Below, piece after piece: positions 14,596 to 23,801 of a stretch of 64,000 nucleotides of DNA. Each line of letters begins with the position of its first letter. The stretch's first letter is position 1. A program made the translations under genes and the position numbers. The stretch covers positions 1,178,001-1,242,000 of the forward strand of contig NZ_CP023563.1 of assembly GCF_002407185.1 (NCBI RefSeq), read 5' to 3'. This DNA is from Brachybacterium vulturis (GTDB taxonomy: Bacteria > Actinomycetota > Actinomycetes > Actinomycetales > Dermabacteraceae). Below the pieces are notes generated by a model. That model saw nothing but the letters and a program-made list of their open reading frames with translations. It was not told where the DNA came from and searched no databases.

Positions 14596-16656
14596 TCACC
14601 ACTGAAAGCCTGACCCCGCCAGCTGCCGCTGCACCTCACCGCCCGTGCTCTGCATGTAGGTCGCGGTGATGTGGTGCTCGTCCTGGAACACGTAGATGTT
14701 CCCGATCAGCGGGCGGCACTCGTGCTCGGGGCAGAGCACCGGCAGGAGATCGACCGGATGCACCGGACCCTGCAGCTCGTCGAGACGGGCGGAGTCCGTG
14801 CGCTGGGTCGGCATGTGCCGAGGGTCCAGCGGAGTCGTGCACTCCTCGGGGCTGCCACCGGCGTCCAGGCAGTCCAGAGGGTTCTCCACGGCGCGCGGTG
14901 GGGTGCGCAGGGCGATGACCGGGATCTCGAGCGCGAGCAGCTCGGGGACCTCCTCGTCCAGCACCGCGCTGATGGTCTCCGGGCCCATCCCGCGGTAGAC
15001 CGTCGTGTTCATCGCGACGGCATCCGGTGCGAGCTCGCGGAGGTAGTCCGCGACGGCGAGGTTGTGGTCGTAGCACTCCTGCCCGCTGTACGTCATCTCG
15101 CCGGGCAGGTACTGGCAACTGTTCTTGTGGATCAGCACCAGCCTCCAGCCGTGCTCCTGGGCCGGCGCGAGCAGGGACATCGCGGACTGCCGCAGGCGCG
15201 AGTTGCCGACGGCGACGACCACCGGTGCACCCTCGGGGGCATCCGTGCTCTGGCAGCCCTCGGCGACCGAGGGCACCTCGGGCTCGATCTCGCCCTCGCA
15301 GGGCCCTTCGAGCAGACCCCAGTCCGCGCGCACGGTCGCGGCCGTCGGCAGGGGCGCGGCGTCCGGGTCGGCCTCCGGATGCGGGACGTACTCCGGGTCC
15401 AGGACCCGGGCCCCGGGATTGTCCGCGAAGGCCCGGTGCTCGGCCTCGTCGGCCGCCCGCTGCAGCAGGGCCTGCGCGCCGAGGCTCGGGGCGAGCCCGA
15501 TGGCCAGCACCGCCGTCACCACGGTCGCCGCCCGCAGCGGCCGTGCGTTCGCCCAGCGCCAGCGCCGGATCGGGGCGTCCACCAGACGGGTCAGCAGCCA
15601 GGCCAGCACCAGGCTCACGGCGATGATGAGCGTGCCGCGCAGCAGCCCGGCGGACTCGCGCCCGGTGGCCAGCACGGTGAGGGTGAGCAGCGGCCAGTGG
15701 ATGAGGTAGAGCCCGTAGCTCACGTCCCCGAGGAAGGAGAAGGGCCGCGAGGAGAGCAGACGGTCCGCGCCGAGGCGCGCCCCGGTGGTCCCGGCGAGGA
15801 ACACCCCGGTGGCGCCGAGCAGCGGCACGGCCGCGATCCAGCCCGGGAACATCGAGCGGCCGTCGATCAGCGCGCCGGTGGAGATCAGCGCGGCCAGCCC
15901 GGCCCAGCCCAGCGCGATGCGCAGCTGTCGGGACCGTCCCGTGGGGGCGGCGGTGGTGCTGGGGTTCGCGGCCGGCCAGAGCGCCAGCAGCGATCCGGCG
16001 GCGAACTCCCAGATCCGGGTGGTGGTGTCGAAGTACGCGACCTCCTGCTGGGTGGCGGTGGCGATCACCGACCAGAGGAAGGACGCCACGGCGATCAGCG
16101 CGAAGAGCCCGGCAGCCAGCCGACGCGGGGACAGGCCGAAGCGCCGCACCAGCACGGCGCACAGCGCGAACAGCAGCGGCCACAGCAGGAACACCTGGCC
16201 CTGGATGGACAGCGACCAGAAGTGCTGCAGCGGCGAGGTGGAGCTCGTCGCCGCCGCCTCGTAGTCGGTGCCCCGGTCGATCAGCAGCCAGTTCTCCACC
16301 TGCAGCAGGGACGCGACGGCGTCGTCGATTGCCGGCATCCAGGTGCTCGGGGGCAGCAGCAGGCGGACCCCGGCGAGGGTGGCCAGGATGATCAGCACGG
16401 CGGGCGGCAGCAGACGCTTGAAGGTCCGCGCCCAGTACGCCAACGGTGCCATCGGGCGGCCGTCCTCCATCCGCCGCACGAAGCTGCCGGTGAGGAAGAA
16501 GGCCGAGATGAACAGGAACACGTCCACCCCGCCGGAGACCCGGTCGAAGAACACGTGGTAGAGCACCACCAGCGCGATCGCGAGGCCGCGCAGTCCGTGC
16601 AGCTCGGGGCGGTGGCCGGCCGGCGCCGCCGCGGAGGGGGTGGAGGGTGAGGACAT
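14596..16656 (-). CDS. Acyltransferase-3 / SGNH-hydrolase fusion membrane protein (OafA-like)
   Basis: A 686-residue protein with an N-terminal acyltransferase-3 membrane domain (about ten helices, residues 20-400) and a C-terminal extracytoplasmic SGNH domain. The acyltransferase marks are HRPELHGLRGLAIALVVLYH and the FISAFFLTGSF strand. In the SGNH domain the serine block reads VAVGNSRLRQ and the distal Asp-x-x-His is in FQDEHHIT. Such proteins O-acetylate extracellular polysaccharide, teichoic acid or peptidoglycan. The ATG at 16656 gives MSSPSTPSAAAPAGHRPELHGLRG and the usual N-terminus; the open frame upstream is not coding-like. A close paralogue lies at 20174. The M18 peptidase gene begins 32 bp upstream in the same direction. 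Confidence 0.88.
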   Translation of the reverse strand: MSSPSTPSAAAPAGHRPELHGLRGLAIALVVLYHVFFDRVSGGVDVFLFISAFFLTGSFVRRMEDGRPMAPLAYWARTFKRLLPPAVLIILATLAGVRLLLPPSTWMPAIDDAVASLLQVENWLLIDRGTDYEAAATSSTSPLQHFWSLSIQGQVFLLWPLLFALCAVLVRRFGLSPRRLAAGLFALIAVASFLWSVIATATQQEVAYFDTTTRIWEFAAGSLLALWPAANPSTTAAPTGRSRQLRIALGWAGLAALISTGALIDGRSMFPGWIAAVPLLGATGVFLAGTTGARLGADRLLSSRPFSFLGDVSYGLYLIHWPLLTLTVLATGRESAGLLRGTLIIAVSLVLAWLLTRLVDAPIRRWRWANARPLRAATVVTAVLAIGLAPSLGAQALLQRAADEAEHRAFADNPGARVLDPEYVPHPEADPDAAPLPTAATVRADWGLLEGPCEGEIEPEVPSVAEGCQSTDAPEGAPVVVAVGNSRLRQSAMSLLAPAQEHGWRLVLIHKNSCQYLPGEMTYSGQECYDHNLAVADYLRELAPDAVAMNTTVYRGMGPETISAVLDEEVPELLALEIPVIALRTPPRAVENPLDCLDAGGSPEECTTPLDPRHMPTQRTDSARLDELQGPVHPVDLLPVLCPEHECRPLIGNIYVFQDEHHITATYMQSTGGEVQRQLAGSGFQW

Positions 16657-16688
16657 CGGGCGCCGGCGGCGGCGGAGCGCTGAGCGGA

Positions 16689-18065
16689 TCAGCCGCGCAG
16701 GAACGCGGCGCAGGCCTGCTGCAGCAGCAGCGGATCCGCGGTCGCGCACATCTCGCGCGCCGAATGCATCGACAGCAGCGTGAGGCCCACATCGATCGTG
16801 GTCATCCCCAGCCGGGTCGCGGTGAGCGGCCCGATCGTCGAGCCGCACGGCATCGCGTTGTGCGAGACGAAGTGCTGATGCGGCACCCCGGCGCGCTCGC
16901 AGGCCGCGGCGAAGGCGGCGATCCCCACCGCATCGGTCGCATACCGCTGCTGCGCGTTGATCTTCAGCATCGGACCGCCGCCCAGCTGCGGCCGGGTCAC
17001 CGGGTCGTGGCGCTCGGGGTAGTTCGGGTGGGCGGCGTGGCCGGCATCGGCCGAGAGCACCAGGGAGGAGGCGAAGGCGCGGCGGCGCGAGGCCTCGTCC
17101 CCGCCGAGCGCGGCGTGCATCCGCACCAGCACGTCCTCGAGGAACGGACCGGCGGCACCGGAGCGGGTGGCCGAGCCCACCTCCTCGTGGTCGTTGGCGA
17201 CCAGCAGCGCGATCGGGGCGGGCCCCTCGGCGGCGGGCCGTGCGTCACCGCCGCCGTCGGCGATCGTGATCAGCGCCTGGACCTCGGCGTGCACGGAGCT
17301 GAGGTTGTCCAGCCTCGCGGAGGCCAGGAACTCCTCGTGCGCACCGAACAGCGCCGGCGCCTGGGCGTCGACCGTGAGCACGTCGAAGCCGACGATGTCG
17401 TCGGGATCGACCGGGTCCGTCAGGACCCCCTCGGCGAGCAGGTGTCCGGTGGGATCCAGCGGCGCGGCATGCGCGGCCAGCAGCTCCCGCACGTCCACGT
17501 CCCCGATGCCCAGGATCGGCTGCATGTGCCGCTGCGGATCGAGCTGGAGGCCCTCCTTGTTCACCGCCCGGTCCAGGTGGACCGCGAGCTGCGGCACCCG
17601 CAGCACCGGCGGCGTGGACACCAGGGCGCGGCGGCCGTCGCGCAGCGTGAGCAGCCCCGCCAGGCGCAGCTCCCGGTCCAGCCAGGAGTTCAGCAGCGGC
17701 CCGCCGTAGACCTCGACCCCCACCTGGGAGAGGTTCTCGCGGCCCAGTTCGGGGTTCGGCTTCAGCTTCAGGGCGGGGGAGTCCGTGTGGGAGCCGACGA
17801 TCCGCCATGGTGTGGTGGCATCGGCCGGCTCCGGGGCGACCCAGGCGATCAGCGAGCCGTCGCGGATCACGTAGCGCGAGCCGGCGACATCCGGGGCCGC
17901 CCAGTGCGCGGATTCCGGCAGCGGGGAGAAGCCTGCTGCGCGCAGCCGGCGGGCGGCCTCCTGGACCGCGTGGAAGGAGGAGGGGGAGGCGGAGACGAAC
18001 TCGCCCAGATCGAGAGTGGTGGCCCGGGCGAGGGAGGACGGTGCGGCGGCGGAGTGGCGAGTCAC
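16689..18065 (-). CDS. M18-family aspartyl aminopeptidase
   Basis: A 458-residue cytosolic di-zinc aminopeptidase that removes N-terminal, mainly acidic, residues from peptides. The metal ligands are all visible in order: His in VGSHTDSP, Asp in ARLDNLSS, the Glu pair in NDHEEVGS, Asp in LSADAGH and the last His in LSMHSAREM. HNAMPCGSTIGP is the M18 C-terminal signature. Length is typical. GTG or ATG alternatives are not needed, since the first ATG begins eight residues before a helical N-terminus. It sits between two envelope genes but has no obvious functional link to them. Confidence 0.93.
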   Translation of the reverse strand: MTRHSAAAPSSLARATTLDLGEFVSASPSSFHAVQEAARRLRAAGFSPLPESAHWAAPDVAGSRYVIRDGSLIAWVAPEPADATTPWRIVGSHTDSPALKLKPNPELGRENLSQVGVEVYGGPLLNSWLDRELRLAGLLTLRDGRRALVSTPPVLRVPQLAVHLDRAVNKEGLQLDPQRHMQPILGIGDVDVRELLAAHAAPLDPTGHLLAEGVLTDPVDPDDIVGFDVLTVDAQAPALFGAHEEFLASARLDNLSSVHAEVQALITIADGGGDARPAAEGPAPIALLVANDHEEVGSATRSGAAGPFLEDVLVRMHAALGGDEASRRRAFASSLVLSADAGHAAHPNYPERHDPVTRPQLGGGPMLKINAQQRYATDAVGIAAFAAACERAGVPHQHFVSHNAMPCGSTIGPLTATRLGMTTIDVGLTLLSMHSAREMCATADPLLLQQACAAFLRG

Positions 18066-18122
18066 GGGTTCATTGAACCATCGGTGCCGCGGCAGGGGCG
18101 GGATGTCACCTCGCCGGAGCCC

Positions 18123-20177
18123 TCAGCACGCGGTGAGGCGATACAGCGTCACCGTGCCGATCTCGTGAATCGGCGTGAAGCCCGGGGTGTGCTCCGAGAT
18201 CCCCTGGTAGCCCTGGTATCCCTCCCACTCGACCTGGTTGCCACCCAGTCGGTGCTCGTCGAGGTCGAGATAGAACAGCGGCCGATCCTCGGGCAGCACC
18301 TCGCACATCACCTGGTCGTGGGCGATGCGGCGGAAGTTGCGGTCGAAGTAGCGCTCCTCCTCGGAACGGGGCAGCAGCATGTAGATCTGATTGACCTCAC
18401 GCTCGCCGAGGGCGTAGATGAGACCACCGCCCTCCCAAGGGTCTGCGATGACATAACCGTTCTCCGGTACATATTCGGGAAGCACCTCGAACATCGCGAT
18501 CTCGTCCGCGGAGGCCAGATCCGCATATTCCCAGGTCCGATAGGCCGCAGAGACGTTCTCGAACTGCGCTTCAGTCTGGGGGTGCGAGGAGACGTGGTGT
18601 CCGAGAGAGGTCGATGCTCCGAGCCCCACGGCCGTCACGACCGCTGCTGCCGCATATCGTCGTGCTCGCCCGCGGAACCGGAGCCGGCGGGTGAGGCAGT
18701 CGAGGACCGTTGCGGCATGGCGCGACAGCAGGTCGAGCGCGGCAACGGCGACCGGCACTGTCCCCAGGGTCAATGCGGCGCCGGTACGGAAGCTGTCGCG
18801 GTAGAAGAAGCCGGAGAGCAGATCCCGGATCGGTCCGTTCTCGAGGGCAGCAGAGCTGAAGTACACAGCGGCCGGTCCGATCATCGCCAGCATCGCCCAG
18901 CGGTCCCGGGTCCAGCCCGCGATGGAGCCGACGACACCGAAAACTGTGATGACGGCGATCACGGGCACCATTGGTCGCCCCATCACGCCGCCCATGACGA
19001 TTTCGCCGACGGCCTGCGGCGCGGTCTCGAAGCGCTTCCAGGGGGCTGTGCTCGTCGACGGCGCCACGGTGATCCATAGCAGCACGATCGCCAGGACGAT
19101 CGCCGCCAGTGCTGCTGGCCAGACCACCTCGCCACGGGACGGGAGGCGACCGTCGCGGTGGGTCTCGACATGGCGGGCGTTGACGCCGATCGCACGGGGC
19201 TCGCGCTGCACGATGATGCCGTGCACGGACCGTACGAGGGCGAGGACGGCCAGCGGCAACACCATGATCAATGGAATCAGCGCTGCACCTGGATGGGCGA
19301 TACCGGCGCCGACGCCGAGGAATCCGATCACGAGGACTGTGCGCAGCGGAGCGGTCACCACGCTTCGGTGACGGATCATATGCACCAGTGCAGCGGCGAG
19401 GGCCGGGGCGGTGGCGAGGCCGAGGATCGTCGGGTAGATCAGGCCCCAGTCGAGCAGGACCAGCGGAAAGCCGGGGAAAGCGAGGATCAGCGGCCCGCAG
19501 ATCAGGCGGACGACGGCGGACGGACGCACCAGTGCCTCGATGAGGAGCCACATGCTCAGCGGCCAGACCCCGAGCACTGTGGCGAGCGTGAGAGCGTGCA
19601 CCGAAGGTGCGATATCCAGCCCGGACAGCTCGTGCACCAGCGCTCCGATGGTGTGCCAGCCGTTGGGGTACAGCGAGCCGTCGACCAGGTCTGCCGTCGC
19701 CATCGGCGTCGCCTGCCCGGTGCGGACGATCGCTTCGATCGCGTTGAGGTGGAAGACGTTGTCGTAGCGCTGGGCGATGGTGTCAGGGCTGATGAACGCC
19801 TGCAGGTACAAGGGCGCCATGAGGGCCACGCCGATGACCTGTCCCACGACATACTGACCGGCCGCGGCAGCGGAGAGGAGGGAGTGCCGAGGCTGCCGGC
19901 GACCCCAGGGGGTCCCCCAGGACAGCAGCGCGCACGGCAGGACGCACACGAGCGTGCACGCCACCACCCAACGCACATCCCACGTGGCGCCCAGCGCCCA
20001 GGCGGACATGGTGGACAGGGCGACCACGGCGAGGGAGGCGGCGGGCGCCGCTACCACGGCCGTCACGGGATGGACACGGCAGCTCGACAGCACCGCGGTC
20101 CCGGGCACGAGCAGGACGGCGGCGGCGATGAGGATCCCGGGGATCACGTCGGCCCACATGATCCAGAATGCTCTCAC
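18123..20177 (-). CDS. Polytopic membrane protein, DUF6541-like
   Basis: A 684-residue integral membrane protein with about a dozen hydrophobic segments and a final soluble portion of about 130 residues. The loop DTIAQRYDNVFHLNAIEAI and the downstream YPNGWHTIGALVHE resemble the actinobacterial DUF6541 group, which is architecturally like GT-C glycosyltransferases (long periplasmic loop, acidic residue after the first helices). The family assignment is from memory of the pattern and is moderate. The GTG start at 20177 overlaps the stop of the upstream acyltransferase gene by four bases, implying coupled synthesis. A role in glycan transfer to the cell surface fits the neighbours but is inference. 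Confidence 0.7.
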   Translation of the reverse strand: MRAFWIMWADVIPGILIAAAVLLVPGTAVLSSCRVHPVTAVVAAPAASLAVVALSTMSAWALGATWDVRWVVACTLVCVLPCALLSWGTPWGRRQPRHSLLSAAAAGQYVVGQVIGVALMAPLYLQAFISPDTIAQRYDNVFHLNAIEAIVRTGQATPMATADLVDGSLYPNGWHTIGALVHELSGLDIAPSVHALTLATVLGVWPLSMWLLIEALVRPSAVVRLICGPLILAFPGFPLVLLDWGLIYPTILGLATAPALAAALVHMIRHRSVVTAPLRTVLVIGFLGVGAGIAHPGAALIPLIMVLPLAVLALVRSVHGIIVQREPRAIGVNARHVETHRDGRLPSRGEVVWPAALAAIVLAIVLLWITVAPSTSTAPWKRFETAPQAVGEIVMGGVMGRPMVPVIAVITVFGVVGSIAGWTRDRWAMLAMIGPAAVYFSSAALENGPIRDLLSGFFYRDSFRTGAALTLGTVPVAVAALDLLSRHAATVLDCLTRRLRFRGRARRYAAAAVVTAVGLGASTSLGHHVSSHPQTEAQFENVSAAYRTWEYADLASADEIAMFEVLPEYVPENGYVIADPWEGGGLIYALGEREVNQIYMLLPRSEEERYFDRNFRRIAHDQVMCEVLPEDRPLFYLDLDEHRLGGNQVEWEGYQGYQGISEHTPGFTPIHEIGTVTLYRLTAC

Positions 20178-22273
20178 GAAGAAGCGGCAGCGACCTGCTC
20201 CTCGAGTGCTCGTGTGACAGGGTCTGTGAGAACCTGCTCGACGAAGAGCCTGGTCAGGTGATTGTCGTCCATGTACACGTAGACGTCGCCGAGCACCGGG
20301 GAGCAGCGTCCGGCGGGACAGACCTGTGGTGTGAGATCGAGCAGGGTCACTGCGGCGTCCGGACCGTCGAGCGCGGCGAGCGGAGCGGCCGGGTTCTCGG
20401 GGGCGAGCTTGTCCTCGACATCGGCCCCGCAGGCATCGTCCGCCTCGGCCGGGGTGCCGCCGTCATCGATCACCGCCTCCGCGCACTGGTACTGGTCCAC
20501 CTCCCAGCGGGGGGTGTCGCGGACGGCGAGCACGTCGATGCCGCGGTCCAGCAGCATCTGGACCGCCTCCTGGGTGCCCTCGGGGAGAGTCTCCGCGGGG
20601 CTGTCGGCGTCGGCGCGGGTCACCGTGGTCAGCACGGTCGAGGGCTGGACCGCCTCCAGGTACTCCAGGACGTAGTCGTCGTAGCCCGCGCAGTACGGGC
20701 CCCGCTCGGTGCCGGCGAGGTAGCCGCATCCATCCATCGAGAGGTTCACGATCTGCAGGTCGTTCTCCTCCGCCCAGGGGATGAGCGCAGGGATGAACTG
20801 GCGGGAGTGGGAGCTGCCCACCACCACGACGGTCGCGGAGACGTCCGCGTCCGCGGGCAGCAGCTGCTGGCAGTTCACGTGGCGGAAGCTCCGCTCGGGC
20901 TCCCAGGGGCCTCCGCAGCGCTCGGGCAGGTCTGGCCACTGGGACCCCAGCTGCCAGCCGTAGGGGCGGATGTCGGGCGGGGCGATGGTGGCGACCTCGT
21001 CGGTGGCCAGGCTCGGCCCCGCAGCCTCCGGCGGCTGCGCCGCGGTGCGGTGCAAGACCGCCCACCAGCCGCCCGCCGCGCCCGCCACCAGGGCGAAGCT
21101 CAGCGCGATCGCGGTCAGCGCCCGCCAGGGACGCGCCTCCAACCAGCGTGAGCGACGCACCGGGGAGTCCACCGCCCGGGTCACCAGCCAGGCCAGCAGC
21201 ACCGATCCGGCCAGCACCACCAGTCCGTCCAGCAGTCCGGCGCGCGCCTGCCCGCTGTGGTGCAGCCAGATCACCAGGAGCGGCCAGTGCACCAGGTACA
21301 GGGCGTAGGAGATGTCGCCGATGAACGCGGCGGGGCGCGTGGACAGCACCGAGTCCACCCCCCAGCGGGTGCCGGAATGTCCGGCGACCACCACCGCGCC
21401 CGCGGCGGCGAGCGGCCAGAGCGCGATCCAGCCGGGGAAGAGCGCCGAGACGTCCACCAGGATCCCGCAGGCCAGCAGGGCGGCGATGCCCAGCCAGCCG
21501 GTGAGGGCGCGCAGGGTGCGCAGGCGAGGGGCGGCACCGTCCTCGGGGCGACGGGCCCCGGTGAGCCGGTCCAGCAGCGGCAGGGCCAGGGCCAGCAGGG
21601 ACCCGGCGGCGAACTCCCACATACGGGCCGCGGTGTCGAAGTAGGCGATCTGCTGCTGGGACTGGGTGGAGATGATCGACCAGGTCAGGGACGCCGCGCC
21701 GAGCAGGGAGACCAGCGCGATCAGGGGCCGTCGCACCGACTTCCCGGCCCGGGCCCGGCGCGCCACCAGCAGGAACAGCAGCGGCCACACCACGAAGGCC
21801 TGCCCCTGCACGCTCAGGGACCAGAAGTGCTGCAGCGGGGAGGAGCCGCTCGCATCGCGGGCGTGGTAGTCGACCTGCAGCAGCACCAGCAGCAGGTTCT
21901 CCAGGTAGAGGGCGGAGGCCACCGCCTCCTGCATGATCACCTGCCACATCGAGGAGGGCAGGAAGGCGGCGGTCCCGGCCAGGACCAGCAGGATCGTCAC
22001 CGCGGCAGGGGGCATCAGGCGCTTGAAGGTGTGCAGCCAGTAGCGCGGGATCCCCAGCGGTCGCCCGTTCTCGAGACGGCGCACGAAGGTGCCGGTGAGG
22101 AAGAAGGCGGAGAGGAACAGGAAGACGTCCACACCGCCGGAGACCCGTCCGAGCCAGATGTGGTAGACGGCGACCAGGCCCAGCGCCACCGCCCGCAGGC
22201 CGTGCAGCTCGCGACGGAAGGCGGGGCGGGAGCGCTGCGGCGCGGCCGCCGACGCAGTCGCAGCGGTGCCCAC
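20174..22273 (-). CDS. Acyltransferase-3 / SGNH-hydrolase membrane protein (second copy)
   Basis: A paralogue of the protein encoded at 14596, at least 699 residues. The acyltransferase domain has RRELHGLRAVALGLVAVYH and FLSAFFLTGTF. The SGNH domain has VVVGSSHSRQF and the distal YMDDNHLT with Asp-x-x-His, a more canonical serine block than in the other copy. The coordinates use the first canonical start, GTG at 22271-22273, but coding-type sequence clearly continues upstream for about 126 codons (separate entry), so this GTG is probably internal. The stop overlaps the downstream DUF6541-like gene by four bases. The two likely act together on a surface polymer. Confidence 0.85.
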   Translation of the reverse strand: MGTAATASAAAPQRSRPAFRRELHGLRAVALGLVAVYHIWLGRVSGGVDVFLFLSAFFLTGTFVRRLENGRPLGIPRYWLHTFKRLMPPAAVTILLVLAGTAAFLPSSMWQVIMQEAVASALYLENLLLVLLQVDYHARDASGSSPLQHFWSLSVQGQAFVVWPLLFLLVARRARAGKSVRRPLIALVSLLGAASLTWSIISTQSQQQIAYFDTAARMWEFAAGSLLALALPLLDRLTGARRPEDGAAPRLRTLRALTGWLGIAALLACGILVDVSALFPGWIALWPLAAAGAVVVAGHSGTRWGVDSVLSTRPAAFIGDISYALYLVHWPLLVIWLHHSGQARAGLLDGLVVLAGSVLLAWLVTRAVDSPVRRSRWLEARPWRALTAIALSFALVAGAAGGWWAVLHRTAAQPPEAAGPSLATDEVATIAPPDIRPYGWQLGSQWPDLPERCGGPWEPERSFRHVNCQQLLPADADVSATVVVVGSSHSRQFIPALIPWAEENDLQIVNLSMDGCGYLAGTERGPYCAGYDDYVLEYLEAVQPSTVLTTVTRADADSPAETLPEGTQEAVQMLLDRGIDVLAVRDTPRWEVDQYQCAEAVIDDGGTPAEADDACGADVEDKLAPENPAAPLAALDGPDAAVTLLDLTPQVCPAGRCSPVLGDVYVYMDDNHLTRLFVEQVLTDPVTRALEEQVAAASS

Positions 22274-22651
22274 GGCGGAGAGCTCCGGGCTGCGGGAGCG
22301 GACGTCCTCACCGCGCAGCCGCCAGGTGCCGGAGACGGAGCCGGAGGTGGACCAGGCATCCTCCGCCTCGCGCTCGGCATGCAGCTCGATCGGGCCCTGC
22401 AGCCAGTCTCCCAGGGACGAGGTCTGCGAGGGCAGGGGGCCGGTGAGCCAGGTGGAGAGGTCGGAGCCCGCGCGCTCGCGGGCACGCGGCGCCGCGAGCT
22501 CCTCCTGCGACTCCTGGGTCCAGTCCTCGAGGGCATCGGCGAGCGGGGGAGGGACCGGCTGCTCCCGCGCCTCGGTGCGCTCCGGGTCCTCGAGCGGTCG
22601 CGGACCGTGGCCGCGAGGAGGAGGGGTCCGAGGATCACTGGGCGAACTGAT
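22274..22651 (-). other. In-frame 5' extension of the second acyltransferase gene, lacking a canonical start
   Basis: Upstream of GTG 22273 the same frame stays open and reads as normal protein: balanced, acidic and Trp-containing (LADALEDWTQESQEELAAP, then LSTWLTG, SSLGDWLQGPIELHAERE, GTWRLRGEDVRS), while the other minus-strand frame is Arg/Ser-rich noise. There is no ATG, GTG or TTG in frame. At 22649-22651 the codon ATC follows GGAAGGGG by a normal spacing and begins ISSPSDP, close to MSSPSTP at the start of the paralogue. Either ATC is used, or an ATG has mutated or been misread. A GTG at 22638 followed by a frameshift is a third option. Confidence 0.55.
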
Positions 22652-22751
22652 CGCGATCCCCTTCCGCGCGGCAGGTGGCGACGTCTGCCGTGGGCGGCCT
22701 GCTCCCGCGTCCCGGCGCTGCGTGGATCCTAGTGGATCGGAGAGGGGATGC

Positions 22752-23690
22752 TCACGGGGTCGCGGGGGCCGGTGACGGGCGGGACCCGGATCCTCGCACC
22801 AGCACCGCCACCACCAGTGCGAGCACCAGGACCGTGCCCATGGCGAGCACCTGCGCCCCGGCTGCCAGCCCGTTCCACAGCACGAAGGAGGCCGTGCCGG
22901 TGAGCGAGAGCTGGAGGATCAGCATCCGGTAGAGGAGAGTGACTGCGACCACGCTCAGCCATTCCGCGCCGAGCGCGAACCAGGCCAGTCGGCGCGATGC
23001 TCCTGCGGTGCGGGCGATCACGAGGGCTCCGGCGGGGACCAGGAGCGCGTGGGAGAGGCCGCCGATCAGGGAGGGCGCCGAGGTGAGCAGCACGGCGACC
23101 CCTCCGCCGCCGGGCCGCATCCCGCTCACCAGCCAGCTCGCCGCGACGGACGCGAGCGCCGACAGCGCCAGCACGGCGAGCACGACGGCGAGGACCGTCG
23201 GCGTCCCCGGGATCCGGAGCGTGCGGGGCTCCCGTGCCGCGCGGGCGGCGATCAGGAGCGCGAGCAGACCCATCACCAGCAGCACGAGGCTCGCCGGGCC
23301 ACGCACCGTGAGCGTGACCACTGCCGTAGCGGCGTCGGGCCCGGAGGGCAGGACGTCGCCCAGGACCAGCACGTTCATCACCACCGACTGCACCGGATCG
23401 ACCAGGAGCGTCACTGCGAGCAGTCCCAGCACGAGCAGCGCGGAGCGCCGCACGGCGTCCGCGGACCCGCTCGCGTGCTGCACGAGCAGCACCACGGCCG
23501 CGGACAGCAGCACGGAGAGCACGCCGGCCGCCAGGTAGGACACCTGCAGGACGGCGCCGGCCACCTCGGATCGGGGGAGGGCGGCCACCACCATGATCAC
23601 GACCGAGACGAGGACCGAGAGCGCTGCGAGGGCGGCGACGGCGACAGCGGCCCTCCGCAGCGGAGGAGAGGACGGGGCGGGAGGAGTCAT
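22752..23690 (-). CDS. Hypothetical integral membrane protein (about 8 helices)
   Basis: A 312-residue, very hydrophobic protein with roughly eight membrane spans rich in Ala, Leu and Val, and no recognised catalytic motif. The start is ATG 23690, preceded by GGAGCG-like purines. The frame is open for 2.7 kb further upstream, but that region is antisense to tgt and the propeller gene. It diverges from tgt, and the 111 bp between them must hold both promoters. It ends about 100 bp before the ATC codon proposed for the acyltransferase gene, so the two could be co-transcribed. Function unknown. Confidence 0.6.
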   Translation of the reverse strand: MTPPAPSSPPLRRAAVAVAALAALSVLVSVVIMVVAALPRSEVAGAVLQVSYLAAGVLSVLLSAAVVLLVQHASGSADAVRRSALLVLGLLAVTLLVDPVQSVVMNVLVLGDVLPSGPDAATAVVTLTVRGPASLVLLVMGLLALLIAARAAREPRTLRIPGTPTVLAVVLAVLALSALASVAASWLVSGMRPGGGGVAVLLTSAPSLIGGLSHALLVPAGALVIARTAGASRRLAWFALGAEWLSVVAVTLLYRMLILQLSLTGTASFVLWNGLAAGAQVLAMGTVLVLALVVAVLVRGSGSRPSPAPATP

Positions 23691-23801
23691 GGGAGCGTCC
23701 TGAGCACGGAGCGGGAGAGGGAGCGAGCCGATACTACGGCGGCGGTGCCGTGCGGGCGGGCGGTTCCTGGGGAACACCGACCGACGTGGGACCATGGTGC
23801 G

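Noticed and set aside
22015-22638. Separate 207-residue minus-strand gene starting MILGPLLLAATV
   Set aside because: After the first dozen residues it turns into Arg/Ser/Pro repeats and overlaps the real acyltransferase frame. Only a frameshift from its first codons into the acyltransferase frame remains conceivable.
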